Assembly (NCBI RefSeq): GCF_000499385.1
Contig: NW_013654814.1
Span: forward strand, 1 to 28,097
Direction of reading: 5' to 3'
Length of the DNA: 28,097 nt
From: Eimeria necatrix
Lineage: Eukaryota > Apicomplexa > Conoidasida > Eucoccidiorida > Eimeriidae
Each line of letters begins with the position of its first letter. Position 1 is the first letter of the stretch. The notes under the pieces are model-generated. The model was not told the origin of the DNA. It did no database searches and saw nothing but the letters and a program-made list of their open reading frames with translations. Made by a program: the position numbers and the translations under genes. Positions 1-8,699 of this stretch are shown piece by piece.

Positions 1-385
1 CGTTTCCCCACTCACGCGGCTCCATTCCCTTCAGCGCGTACCGGCGCTCGATGCGCAGCAGAAAGGCCTGCACTGTGCTGCCGTATTCTGGTAGGATGGG
101 AGTCCTTTCGCCGGGTTCCACGGTCCCCCCCATAACGGTTCTTAGCGCACTCATAGCCGACTGGAATTGTTCCCACGAGACGAAGGGACAGTCTCCTTGT
201 ACAGCATTGGGCAGAGGTATCGCCTGTGGGTGCGCCTCCTTATGCCCATGCGGCCGCTCTGCCACGGTGGGCTTTGGAGTCGCGTGGCGATGATGGGCGG
301 GTGTCCCGCTGGGCATTCTGTTGACTGACATAGATGGAGTCTCCTGCGGAGTGGGGCCGATGACGCGTCCGTTGCGGAGGTGCAT
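1..385 (-). CDS. Ty3/gypsy-type retrotransposon Gag, N-terminal part (cut by window edge)
   Basis: This is the first 128 codons of a Gag polyprotein read leftwards off the window. It is recognised because it aligns along its whole length with the plus-strand Gag at 27364-28097, at roughly seven identical residues in ten by eye. Shared blocks include LRNGRVIGPTPQET, RPHGHKEA, QFQSAM and AFLLRIERRY. The start at 385 is chosen because an in-frame TAA lies three codons upstream in this copy while the alignment with the other copy begins at the same ATG. The frame is open with no stops or shifts in the visible part, so the element may be young. Only the basic, proline-rich N-terminus and the first residues of the capsid-like domain are visible; protease, reverse transcriptase and integrase would lie beyond position 1. 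In the LTR-element family Gag forms the cytoplasmic virus-like particle. Confidence 0.85.
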   Translation of the reverse strand, partial: MHLRNGRVIGPTPQETPSMSVNRMPSGTPAHHRHATPKPTVAERPHGHKEAHPQAIPLPNAVQGDCPFVSWEQFQSAMSALRTVMGGTVEPGERTPILPEYGSTVQAFLLRIERRYALKGMEPREWGN

Positions 386-494
386 CCCTTACCGAGCAAA
401 GATTTCTAGTAGACAGTCATTCAGACGTCGTATTTCATTTTCCAGGGTCGAAGAAACAAATATTTCAGAAAAATTTCCCGGAACGGGCCCCAAA
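386..494 (-). promoter_or_regulatory. Retrotransposon 5' leader with candidate primer-binding site
   Basis: These 109 bp separate the LTR end at 495 from the gag ATG at 385. On the minus strand the leader begins TTTGGGGCCCGTTCCGGGA. The right-hand element begins its leader with TTTGGGAGCTGCTCCGGGA at the same place. The TGG two bases inside the LTR boundary is where a tRNA-derived primer-binding site would start. I cannot name the tRNA. Confidence 0.5.
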
Positions 495-902
495 TGTAGT
501 GCACTGCGCCCGCAGCTGCGACTACGTGCTTTCTGTCCCTAGGGCAGGGCCTATAGACTGCACCCTACGCAAGTCCATTTCCTAGGAACTATAGCTATTG
601 CAATTATGAATACAAATTCACGAGTTTCTCAAATCTGTCTGTCTGTTTCGCTCCCTCCTGGGAGCTCGCCTCCTAGTCCCTAAGGGAGGGAGGCTCGCCC
701 TGGCGCCGGCGCTGTCTCCAGCCCCAGTCTCCACGCATTTCCACGAATTCACGTGTGCATATAAAATAATAATCGATTTCTCTTACTTTTTGTCTGGTAA
801 GAGGGCCCTGTCCCCCTCCAGTCTTGCAACCCCTCGTAGGTCGCTGGCTAGCTATCCTCTCTAGAGCACTAACCAGCCCCATTGTAGTGTCTGTGCACTA
901 CA
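495..902 (-). repeat. 5' LTR of the left-edge retrotransposon
   Basis: This 408-bp long terminal repeat sits immediately upstream of the minus-strand gag. It starts with TGTAGTGCAC and ends with GTGCACTACA, a perfect 10-bp terminal inverted repeat with the canonical TG...CA ends. It is a near copy of the solo LTR at 2722-3125, with only scattered substitutions and small indels by eye. It is a more distant relative of the LTR at 26848-27260. On the minus strand an A/T-rich TTATTTTATATGCA stretch could be a TATA-like element, though this is unproven. The bases just outside, CTAGC at 903-907, would be the target duplication; the partner lies outside the window. Confidence 0.9.
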
Positions 903-936
903 CTAGCAAGCCCCATTGTAGTGCCTGCGCATTACA
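903..936 (-). repeat. 34-bp end of an older LTR abutting the left element
   Basis: This short stretch matches the terminal 34 bp of the family LTR, at about 30 of 34 positions against the reverse complement of 26848-26881. It includes the CCCCATTGTAGTGCCTG core and the terminal ACA. It lies directly outside the complete LTR at 495-902. The simplest reading is that the left element inserted close to the end of a pre-existing LTR in the same orientation. The rest of the older LTR would then lie beyond the left edge. Confidence 0.7.
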
Positions 937-1292
937 CTTTCCGTTTGCCAAACGGTGTTCATAAATTGGTACTCTTCTTTGAGCCGTGGCGAAGTGCGCC
1001 TCGTCACTAACGAGCCAGGCCAAAGACTCAGCTCGTGCACGCGCATCCAGGATGCTACGTTGTGTTCTACGCATCACACTGTGTTCTGTATGTGTGTGCA
1101 AAGCTGTTGACGCGCAGACCTTGGCGTGGAATAACCGAACGTGTCACTATGTAGCGTATATAACCAGCTTTAGCCCTAAGTTTGCTTCCACACTTTAACA
1201 CGAGCAAGATTTTTGCTTGCATTGTTCCTGCTGCGAGCTGTTGACGGCACTTGTGTAGTAACGAAAACATCGCATGGTTGCAGCGTGCCACC

Positions 1293-1358
1293 GTGTAACG
1301 ACTAAGTGGGGTCCTATGAGCAAGTGTGTAACGACTAAGTGGGATCCTATGAACAAGT
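1293..1358. repeat. 33-bp tandem repeat, two copies
   Basis: The units 1293-1325 and 1326-1358 are identical except at two positions. Each contains the core GTGTAACGACTAAGTGGG. The 33-bp period is a multiple of three, so the minus-strand open frame that covers it stays open and reads an 11-residue repeat containing PLSRYT. No function is evident. Confidence 0.85.
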
Positions 1359-1949
1359 GTCAACAAACTTGGCAGAATGAAGTAGCTTAAACTGAGTAAT
1401 CCAGTTGCTTTGTGTCTTTCTTCAGTAGGACTGTAGTCTGTTTGTAGCACATGACCTAGCTGCGTGCACAGTGGCTGCAGTTCAAAAAAATAGGCCTTAC
1501 CGCTGACCCTACAAGATCTTGGGTCCATCACAGCTCGGTTTCTGTCACAGTTATGCGCTTAATTTGCTCTTTCGTTCTTTTTGAAACAAAACATTTTTTT
1601 TGAAATAAAATTTTAGCCTAATTTTACTGCCCAGCAGACATTAAACTCGATGCTGAAGCTGAAAGCCTAAATTGTCGCATTCTCCATTTGCTCGCAATCT
1701 AGACTCATGCAGGCCTTCCCCTCAACAGTGAGCAATAGAATTACTCCAAACACCTGTGCCACACATGCCGACTTGTTGAGTACCCAAAAGAATAACTGCA
1801 AAGAACATGCCACATAAGAGCAGCATTCGAGGGAAGGGACAACGTATGGGACCGAAACAAAACCAAAGACCCTTCTAGCAAGCGGGAACGAGCCGACAAA
1901 TTTTCAGAAAGGCATGCAGGAAACTCGCAAGAATGGGGCAGCCTGTGGT

Positions 1950-2046
1950 GGACCGTTAAACATCCTGCATGCCCTTAGCGGAGCCACGCTAAAGTGACGG
2001 TCTGTTCAACATCCCGCAGACCTTCAGCGGAACCAGTCCAAACCGC
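1950..2046. repeat. Diverged tandem duplication, about 46 bp
   Basis: The segments starting near 1950 and 1996 share the pattern GACCGTTAAACATCC / CTGTTCAACATCC, then the CTTAGCGGA / CTTCAGCGGA block and a similar tail. Several mismatches separate them, so this is an old duplication. Confidence 0.5.
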
Positions 2047-2716
2047 AGACTGCTCATCAAGGAAATGCAACTGGGCATTTTGCGAAGCGGCCTAAAGTGT
2101 TGATGGGAAGTAACGCATTGACTGCCGAAGAAATATTAAGGGTAGCAGCACCTTTGATAAGACGCAGTATAGCTTGAAGGCCTATTAGGCGTCAAAGTGA
2201 AGGTTGAGGGGAAAACCGTCAGTATTGAAAACTAGGGCGTATCGCACTTCGAGGCAGCATGCTTTTTCTCTTAAATTCCGTGGTATATATTGTTTATGTG
2301 CTAGTGCTTATGATCACGAGGTTTTGAGGGATCTCGTTGTTCCTGCAGCAGTTGCGATTGCTGTATGTCGCGCACTGCGCAGCTTCGACGGCCGACTATT
2401 TAGTGTGCGGTGGTAATGTAGTGTGTACAAATCGTAGTTGCTTCAGCAGTAAGAAGACTTTCATTTGGGAGAGAGGGAAGCCCTAACGAGGTCTTCGAGC
2501 CGAAGTGGTGTCTGTTGTAACTCCTGACCGCACTTCTGTGCAAAGAATTTCTCACGCGCTACAGGCAGGATGCCAGTGCCAAATTCAGCGCAAGCAGTAC
2601 ATCAACAAGGTTGTATCCACTCCCAAAACTCGTTTCGTCATACACGGCATGGGGAGCCTGTGTGCCTTAGCGCTTAATCGGACGTATTTCGCGTACCGTA
2701 ATCACCTTCAAGCTCA

Positions 2717-3130
2717 TCTGTTGTAGTGCACTGCGCCCGCAGCTGCGACTACGTGCTCACAGTCCCTAGGGCAGGGTCTATAAACTGCTCCCTACGCTAG
2801 TCCATTTCTTAGTAACTCCAGCTATAGCGATTAAGAATACAAATCACGAGTTTATCAAATCTGTCTGTCTTTCGCACCCTCCTGGGAGCTCGCCTCCTAG
2901 TCCCTAAGGGAGGGAGGCTTGCCCTGGCGCCGGCGCTGTCTCCAGCCCCAGTCTCCACGCAATTCCACGAATTCACGTGTGCATATAAAATATAACCGAT
3001 TTCTCTTACTTTTTGTCTAGTAAGAGGGCCTTGTCCCCCTCCAGTCTTGCGACCCCTCGTAGGTCGCTGGCTAGCTATCCTCTCTAGAGCACTAACCAGC
3101 CCCATTGTAGTGTCTGTGCGCTACATCTGT
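2717..3130 (-). mobile_element. Solo LTR with 5-bp target-site duplication
   Basis: The LTR itself spans 2722-3125 (404 bp) and is in the same orientation as the 495-902 LTR, which it resembles closely throughout. It runs from TGTAGTGCAC to GTGCGCTACA. It is flanked by the perfect direct repeat TCTGT at 2717-2721 and 3126-3130. No gag or leader adjoins it, and the flanks are unrelated DNA. A solo LTR arises when the two LTRs of an inserted element recombine. The intact duplication fixes the ends of the repeat and the 5-bp staggered cut typical of this class. Confidence 0.92.
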
Positions 3131-4974
3131 AACGCGCAGCACTGTTAGGCCGTGTAGGATACGTCTCGCCGAGATAGGATGTCTTGAATATTGAAGGCAG
3201 CACAATTGTGAACTGGAGTGACTCTAGGCTTTCTTTAGGAAGATATGCTTGGGACTTTCTTCGGTTCCTCCCACAGTGCATCCACTACTCCAGCACATAC
3301 ACAGCTACGCGGAGGAAGGTAGATGCAGCTGGTCTTATACTTTTGCAGAACTTGCTGTTTAGCATGGTTTGGGACTGGAAATGATTCCAAAGTAGCTTTG
3401 AATCGCGCCGAGCTGCTGTATAGTTCAGCTTTTAAGAGATTAGGGCTTTGGGCTAGCGCCTAGGCTCTAGCCACCACGGATCTCTTGTCCGATCAGTGTA
3501 GAGCGCATAGTCAGACAGATCCCCCGGGTACCGCCAATGCAAAATTAGGAAACAAAATGTGCTTTTGAGCAACCTGGAGCTCTGTGAGGACCAAATAAAA
3601 CATTCTTGTTTCAACTGTGCAGGCGAGCCTTGCTGGTGGGTTCGGAACGCCTGCAGGCTCCCAGAGCCTAGTCTTCTGTGTACTTCAAGTAATATCTTGT
3701 GTAGGTACTATTCCCCTACAAGTTAAGTTGACGCTATTCTCATGTCTGTGACACCGTGCGCTAGATCAGCCCTTTTTATGTGACCTCGGCCCAGCTGAGG
3801 CCCTTCGATAGTCCTTGCTGGCTACACAGGTGCACACATGCCTCTGAACGGTAAAGACACCGAATAAAGTCTTTATAGAGCACTGCTCTTGATGGCGTTT
3901 TCCCTGGTTTCTCCAGGGTGTCGTCCTTTCTGCCTGTGTGTCCCTGCCACTGCTGACAGCACCTGTGACACTGCCAGCCCCAAACCGTGGCTAGCTGCAA
4001 AGTACCTTAAGCCTAATTTGTTGCAAAAAGGCAGTTTCTCTTGCTAAGACGATTCAGTTCACGCTTCCCTCTCATATACCTGAAAACTGCAGCTTCTGAC
4101 GGCTGTTCCCTTGCAACATCGTAGTGCTGTGCACTGTACTTTGTCACCAACATTTGCCACGCTTTGTCACGTTTATGTGGTGTCTAGCAGCTTTCGATAC
4201 GTTGGAAAACGTCCCCAGCTATCAGCTAGCTTAAAGATGTCTTTAATAAAGGCTAAGCACTGGTTGAGGCTTGGAGGCTACAACCCTCCCTTCACTGGAA
4301 GCCCCACACTACGGGCACTGCTCGGCTTGCGCAGCTCCTGTGGGGTTTCTACCTTTATAATCGCCATGGTAGCACATATGAATCGCATCACATTGCAAAT
4401 ACGGAGCTTTTCAAACTGATAGTCTAAACCAGCAGAGCAGACCGGCTATGCTCGCAATCTGCAGTCGTCCCTCAGCTGCTAAAAAAGTGTAGCATGAAGA
4501 GGACTGGCATATGATTTCAACACTGTATGAAGCTGCCTTGAAACTAGAATCAAAAGTGAAATCGTGGGTATAAATACATATGCCGGAAAATATAAGGTAA
4601 ACTTGTGAAATTTTGGGGCATAATTGATGGCTACAGCACTCTGTGGGTCAGTTCCCAGGGACTAAGCAGCTACTGGATATATCCCCAGTATTTGCTAGAT
4701 GCTCGAAAACGTGTTTTCCTCAAGACCCAAAAATTTCTTTGCTAAGGTGTTGGCTTCGATTTGGACAATGAATGAGCCGAAGGAAAGGCACGAGGCAGTG
4801 GAGCTGGTTCATGCTCCCACATCCGCGCAACGGAGCCCCGTGCTGGTTGCTCGTCGCATCTTGTGGGAATCAGTTCCCCTTTACAGTTGCACTTGCCTGA
4901 TACTTATCTGGTATAAATATATACAATGCTCTTCTGGGCTAGTGCTTCTGAAATCAATTTGTAGGTTTTAAGCG
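3131..4974. other. Intergenic region and upstream flank of paralogue A
   Basis: No gene is recognised here. Open frames are short (the longest about 102 codons at 4111-4419) and have no familiar motif. A 90-codon frame at 4699-4971 ends in TAA one codon before the start of paralogue A and in the same frame. It could be upstream transcribed leader with an upstream ORF, but nothing supports its translation. A/T-rich TATAAATATATACAATG near 4911-4927 might be promoter-like, which is weak evidence in an apicomplexan. Confidence 0.4.
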
Positions 4975-6393
4975 ATGACGACAGAAGCCAGTCTCCACGA
5001 GTCTCATCCAGGAGGTGTCTCTTTTCAAAGTATTAGAAAAACAGAGGACGATCTCCACACTAGCCCTACATCTGAAGTGACCACATTAGCCCGCTCTCGT
5101 ATATACCGACTGCAGCCCCGTTATTCGGCGTGGCGTAGCTCCATTTTACTACCTGCATTGGCATCTGTTGCAGCAATCGTTCTGCTTGTAGCCGTCTGCT
5201 CCAAAGCTCAGACTGTGGCGTTGGGGATACGTTTTGTGCATCGTCGGCTCTCAGAAGATGACATCACCAAAGCTGGTCTCAACTTGACATGTGAGCACGG
5301 TTTGGATGGACAAGCGACTGGCTCGCCTTCCTCGGACCAGCCACGTGCATCACACGGAAATCCACCGATAGAGCCTCCCCCAGCAAAACGTACTCGAAGA
5401 GATGCTGATGAAGCCCCTCAGGAAGGTCCGCACGCCGCACAAGACGGAGGGCACCTAAGTGTTCAGACTCGTCCGATGGAGTCTGCAGATGCACTGCCGC
5501 CGTCAGCGGAAGGCCCAGGCTCAAGAGAGAAGCAAGCTTCGAGTGAGCGAGAAGCAGCTGAAGCGTTGCTGCTACTATGGCCTCGCACTACCTCGACTGC
5601 TGTTGCTTTTGGAGGGACGGAAAGTCAGGCGCCACCACAGCGGTCTATACCTGCTCCTTCATTTGACGATAAATCAGCGTGGCTAGAGTCTGTGTTAGAT
5701 GCACAAAATGCAGAAGTAGCTGCTCCGCCTGTAGCTTATTACGTGGAAGTCTCATCGGAAAGCGAAAGAATCTCGCCGCATCATCCCTTTTGCAATCTGC
5801 CGCGAGTGAGCCGTGCTGGGCTCAGAAGCCGTGCCAATTTCGAGGCTGCTATGGAAAATCACACCGGAGGCACTTCGTCAATGCACTTAGTGCATGAGGC
5901 TCACGCACTGCTCACGAAGGTCATCCTCTCCCCAATGGAATTAGACCACTTGATTCATCTGACCGAACGGCTCGTGGCTAACACCATCGTATATCAATGC
6001 CACCCGATTCCCTGGAGGGGTCCGGCAAAAATCGTTAAGCAGCTAGGCATTCGCTTTTTGATATTTGAGACGGTTATCTCAACACTAATGATTCTGGGGC
6101 AGAAACCTGAAGGTGACTGGTGGAACAAATTGACATCTCCAGTCCACGATCGCGCCTACAACTTACCAGTTGCTCCAACAAGGCGGCACGAGACGTTCAA
6201 TGTTAGTCTCATCAAGGATCTGGCCAGTGCTTTAACTACTTTGAAGTCGGGAAAGCTGCCTGATAACCAAGAGCGTGTTGACCTTAAACGGCGTTTACTT
6301 TGCTCTCCATACTCCCACCCATTTTTTAAGAGCGCTTTATTTGATGTATGGAGAGCAGAAGACGAGAATTTTTTTGGAGAATTCGCAGGGTGA
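4975..6393 (+). CDS. Paralogue A: membrane-anchored protein with RxLxE motif and conserved C-terminal domain, unknown function
   Basis: This is a 472-residue single-exon frame. Residues 1-54 are hydrophilic; 55-75 form one hydrophobic segment (ILLPALASVAAIVLLVAVC core). Fifteen residues later comes RRLSE (90-94), an RxLxE motif like the TEXEL/PEXEL protease site. Residues 95-265 are low-complexity and P/S/E/A-rich with a basic patch AKRTRR (137-142). From about 270 to 462 runs the family domain: HPFCNLP, then a helical region with LTERLVANTI, WW at 382-383, ALTTLKSGKLP, VDLKRRLL and HPFFKSALFDVW. It is the most divergent of the three paralogues: the acidic block that follows the RxLx(E/D) site in B and C is absent, and the middle is shorter. 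The ATG at 4975 follows an in-frame TAA three bases upstream. I recall many conserved hypothetical proteins of this style in Eimeria gene sets. Function is unknown; export or surface placement is inference. Confidence 0.85.
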   Translation: MTTEASLHESHPGGVSFQSIRKTEDDLHTSPTSEVTTLARSRIYRLQPRYSAWRSSILLPALASVAAIVLLVAVCSKAQTVALGIRFVHRRLSEDDITKAGLNLTCEHGLDGQATGSPSSDQPRASHGNPPIEPPPAKRTRRDADEAPQEGPHAAQDGGHLSVQTRPMESADALPPSAEGPGSREKQASSEREAAEALLLLWPRTTSTAVAFGGTESQAPPQRSIPAPSFDDKSAWLESVLDAQNAEVAAPPVAYYVEVSSESERISPHHPFCNLPRVSRAGLRSRANFEAAMENHTGGTSSMHLVHEAHALLTKVILSPMELDHLIHLTERLVANTIVYQCHPIPWRGPAKIVKQLGIRFLIFETVISTLMILGQKPEGDWWNKLTSPVHDRAYNLPVAPTRRHETFNVSLIKDLASALTTLKSGKLPDNQERVDLKRRLLCSPYSHPFFKSALFDVWRAEDENFFGEFAG

Positions 6394-8699
6394 TCTGAAG
6401 GTAGATGGTAGACGAGTAGTCCAACTTGGCCACCGACAGCAGAACTGCTTATTTGGAAGAAATTCTCTAGAAGAGAATGGAATACCTCCTTTGTCACAGC
6501 CGCACCTTCGAATGAGCCCAAGCTCGGTCACGCCTGGTACAAAGTGTATTACGCGCCCTGGCATATAAGCACTCTGCGAGTAGTTCTGTAGAAGTGCATA
6601 GTTGTCGCTGACGCAGCTTTAGACTAGCTGCGTAAAGCCAGCGAGGCGATGCTGTTACTCTTTACTCAGTATGCGCCCTTTACAGCCTTCCAATGACAAG
6701 CGGTGGATATCCGACGACGGGCTCAGAAACTCCGTGAGTAGCACAGTTTCCTCGTCAGATCCACCTCACAGAGTTCATGGGGTTAGATCATGCTGGATTT
6801 GTCCTTTGGCTGCACCTTCTTACAACAGATTTGCCGAAAATTTTAGCTTCACTGATGAGGGTCAAACTGTACCCCACTGCAACTATTTTACTGGGGCCAG
6901 CCCTCCAAAGTGTTCGGAGTATGCCGAATCGGGATACGACGAGCAATCGGTGATCACCATATGAGGCCTGCTCGTAATGCGACTTTCTCAAGCAGGTTGG
7001 TGGATGGTATGGTGCCATGCAGGACGCTCTGCAGTTTGCGCGATGGCTTTTCCATGTATGGCACCGAACATATTTGATGGAGCATTTGGTCAAGTCGTGT
7101 CGCTGACAAACGAGTGGAAAGTGTCACGTTAGGAAGCAGCCGTTAGGAAGCAGCCCCTTGAAATACAGCCTTCCACAGACGCAAATTTTGCACGCGGAAT
7201 CATAGATATGAGCCAAGACACAGTTACTGTGTGCTCAACAGACTAATGACTCTCTCCGAAGAGTCGCCTGTCAGGCGCGCGACGCAGTAATCAAGGACTC
7301 TTTTCAAAGAGAAGAGAGTCGTTGGTTACAAAGTGTGGTGCAGTATTTGACCCACATTTCTAGGTAGGAGGCTGCACCATGTAAGAGCTGCAGAAGGCGG
7401 AAATGTGCTGATGGTCTGCATAACTAATCCTAAGACTAGCAAGTCTGCCGCCTATTTCTATGTGGAATAGTAAAGCAATACCACGGGACTCATCTGGGGA
7501 AGCTCCTAATGGCCAACAGATTGCCAAGGTGGGAATGGCTCGAAAATACTGACCGAACAGTCTCGAAGGAGCTCCAAACCTTCCCCCCGGTGGTGCGCTG
7601 AAGGGACAGTGTAGATGGATGCGGCTGGCATAGGAAACAATGGAATCACGCCTTGAGCGCAAGCAACGGAAGTGCGAAAACCATGCGAACTCAAGCGGAA
7701 CTACCGACCTTGTTTTTTTGGAAGTCCTTTTACTTAACATCAGAAGAGACTCGTGAGTTGCACAGTCCCGTGATGCAGCGTGGGCCATCATCTTCAACCA
7801 CAGGGGAGAATCACACTGCCTTTTTCGCGTTTTTGGAAAGGATATTTTACGCGGGAGAGTTCTTAAAAGTGCACTGGAAGCTTTCACTCTTTGCCAAATG
7901 CGCACTTGTTCGAAGACTGAATGCATTAGCTTCTTAGCTTTTTGTTTATTGAGTAATAGAAGTGAAAATCAAGAGCCCATGGCGATCTTGAGCTGACGTG
8001 ATTGTGATACAAACTGCAAGAGCTATGCTTAAAAAGAGCGAGGGCCTTACACTGAAAGGTTCTTCACACAGCGGCAGGAAGCGCACCTCTGACTAAGGGG
8101 TTCAGCTTACTGCGGATGAACCCTGAAGGTAATGTTAACCGAAGCGCTCGCTGCTGTCAGTTTACTTTACCCACATGATCCAAGTGCATATTTCTGCCTT
8201 TCTGAATCCCGTTCTCTGATGACTAGCATATTATGCCATTGCAGCATCGAGCTCACTAGCATGGGCTTCCGACTTCATACGCCTTTTTCTACCGCCGCGG
8301 TTGCTAATAGATTATATCGTTTGCAACACTACTGAACTGCAGTGAACGGGTCCCGGATGCCATTTATCGCGTAGCGGGAGTTTGTTAGCACGAGTGAAAC
8401 CGCATTGCATTTCACAGAATTTCGTACTACTGTCAGAGTGCCTCTTTCGACGTCCGATCACATTACTTGAATAATGAAACGCACAACCTGTAGGGAAATG
8501 AGAGTGATGGCAAACGCATATTCCGAAAAATCAAGCGTTTGTTTCTTGTTTCGCTTGAAAGTGCACATAAGAAAGGATTAGAAGAATTCGTGGTACTATA
8601 TATGAAGTTAAAAATAATGTGTGCATAGAAATGCACAAACTTCACATTGCCAGGAAATTCTGAATTCATCCCAAATGTTGAAGGCTACGCACTAAGTTA
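6394..8699. other. Intergenic region downstream of paralogue A, no gene recognised
   Basis: The longest frame is 188 codons on the minus strand (7360-7926). It shows no domain, signal sequence or resemblance to the paralogue family. A 97-codon plus frame at 6671-6964 is also anonymous. One perfect short tandem repeat lies at 7127-7154. Unrecognised multi-exon genes cannot be excluded. Confidence 0.4.
7127..7154. repeat. 14-bp perfect tandem repeat, two copies
   Basis: CGTTAGGAAGCAGC occurs at 7127-7140 and again at 7141-7154 without a mismatch. It is probably replication slippage. Confidence 0.85.

Larger units (their letters stand above)
1..902 (-). mobile_element. LTR retrotransposon, Ty3/gypsy-like, truncated by window edge
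   Basis: The element comprises 5' LTR, leader and gag start in the correct order on the minus strand. The gypsy/chromovirus assignment is inferred from the Gag type and from the 5-bp target duplication of its sister solo LTR. Chromovirus-like LTR elements are known in Eimeria. The pol gene that would settle the class is outside the window. Confidence 0.8.
937..2716. other. Non-coding stretch, no gene recognised
   Basis: Neither strand shows a convincing coding region. The longest open frame is a minus-strand 154-codon stretch at 1067-1531. It looks like no protein I know, and part of its length is a 33-bp tandem repeat. The interval also holds a diverged pair of about 46 bp around 1950-2046, annotated separately. 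Confidence 0.5.

Noticed and set aside
673..882. Minus-strand open frame repeated almost identically at 2809-3105
   Set aside because: Both lie within the LTR copies and are shared only because the LTRs are; no sign of a separate protein.
7360..7926. 188-codon minus-strand open frame
   Set aside because: No motif, signal sequence or similarity to the local family, and composition looks random; long anonymous frames occur by chance in 28 kb.
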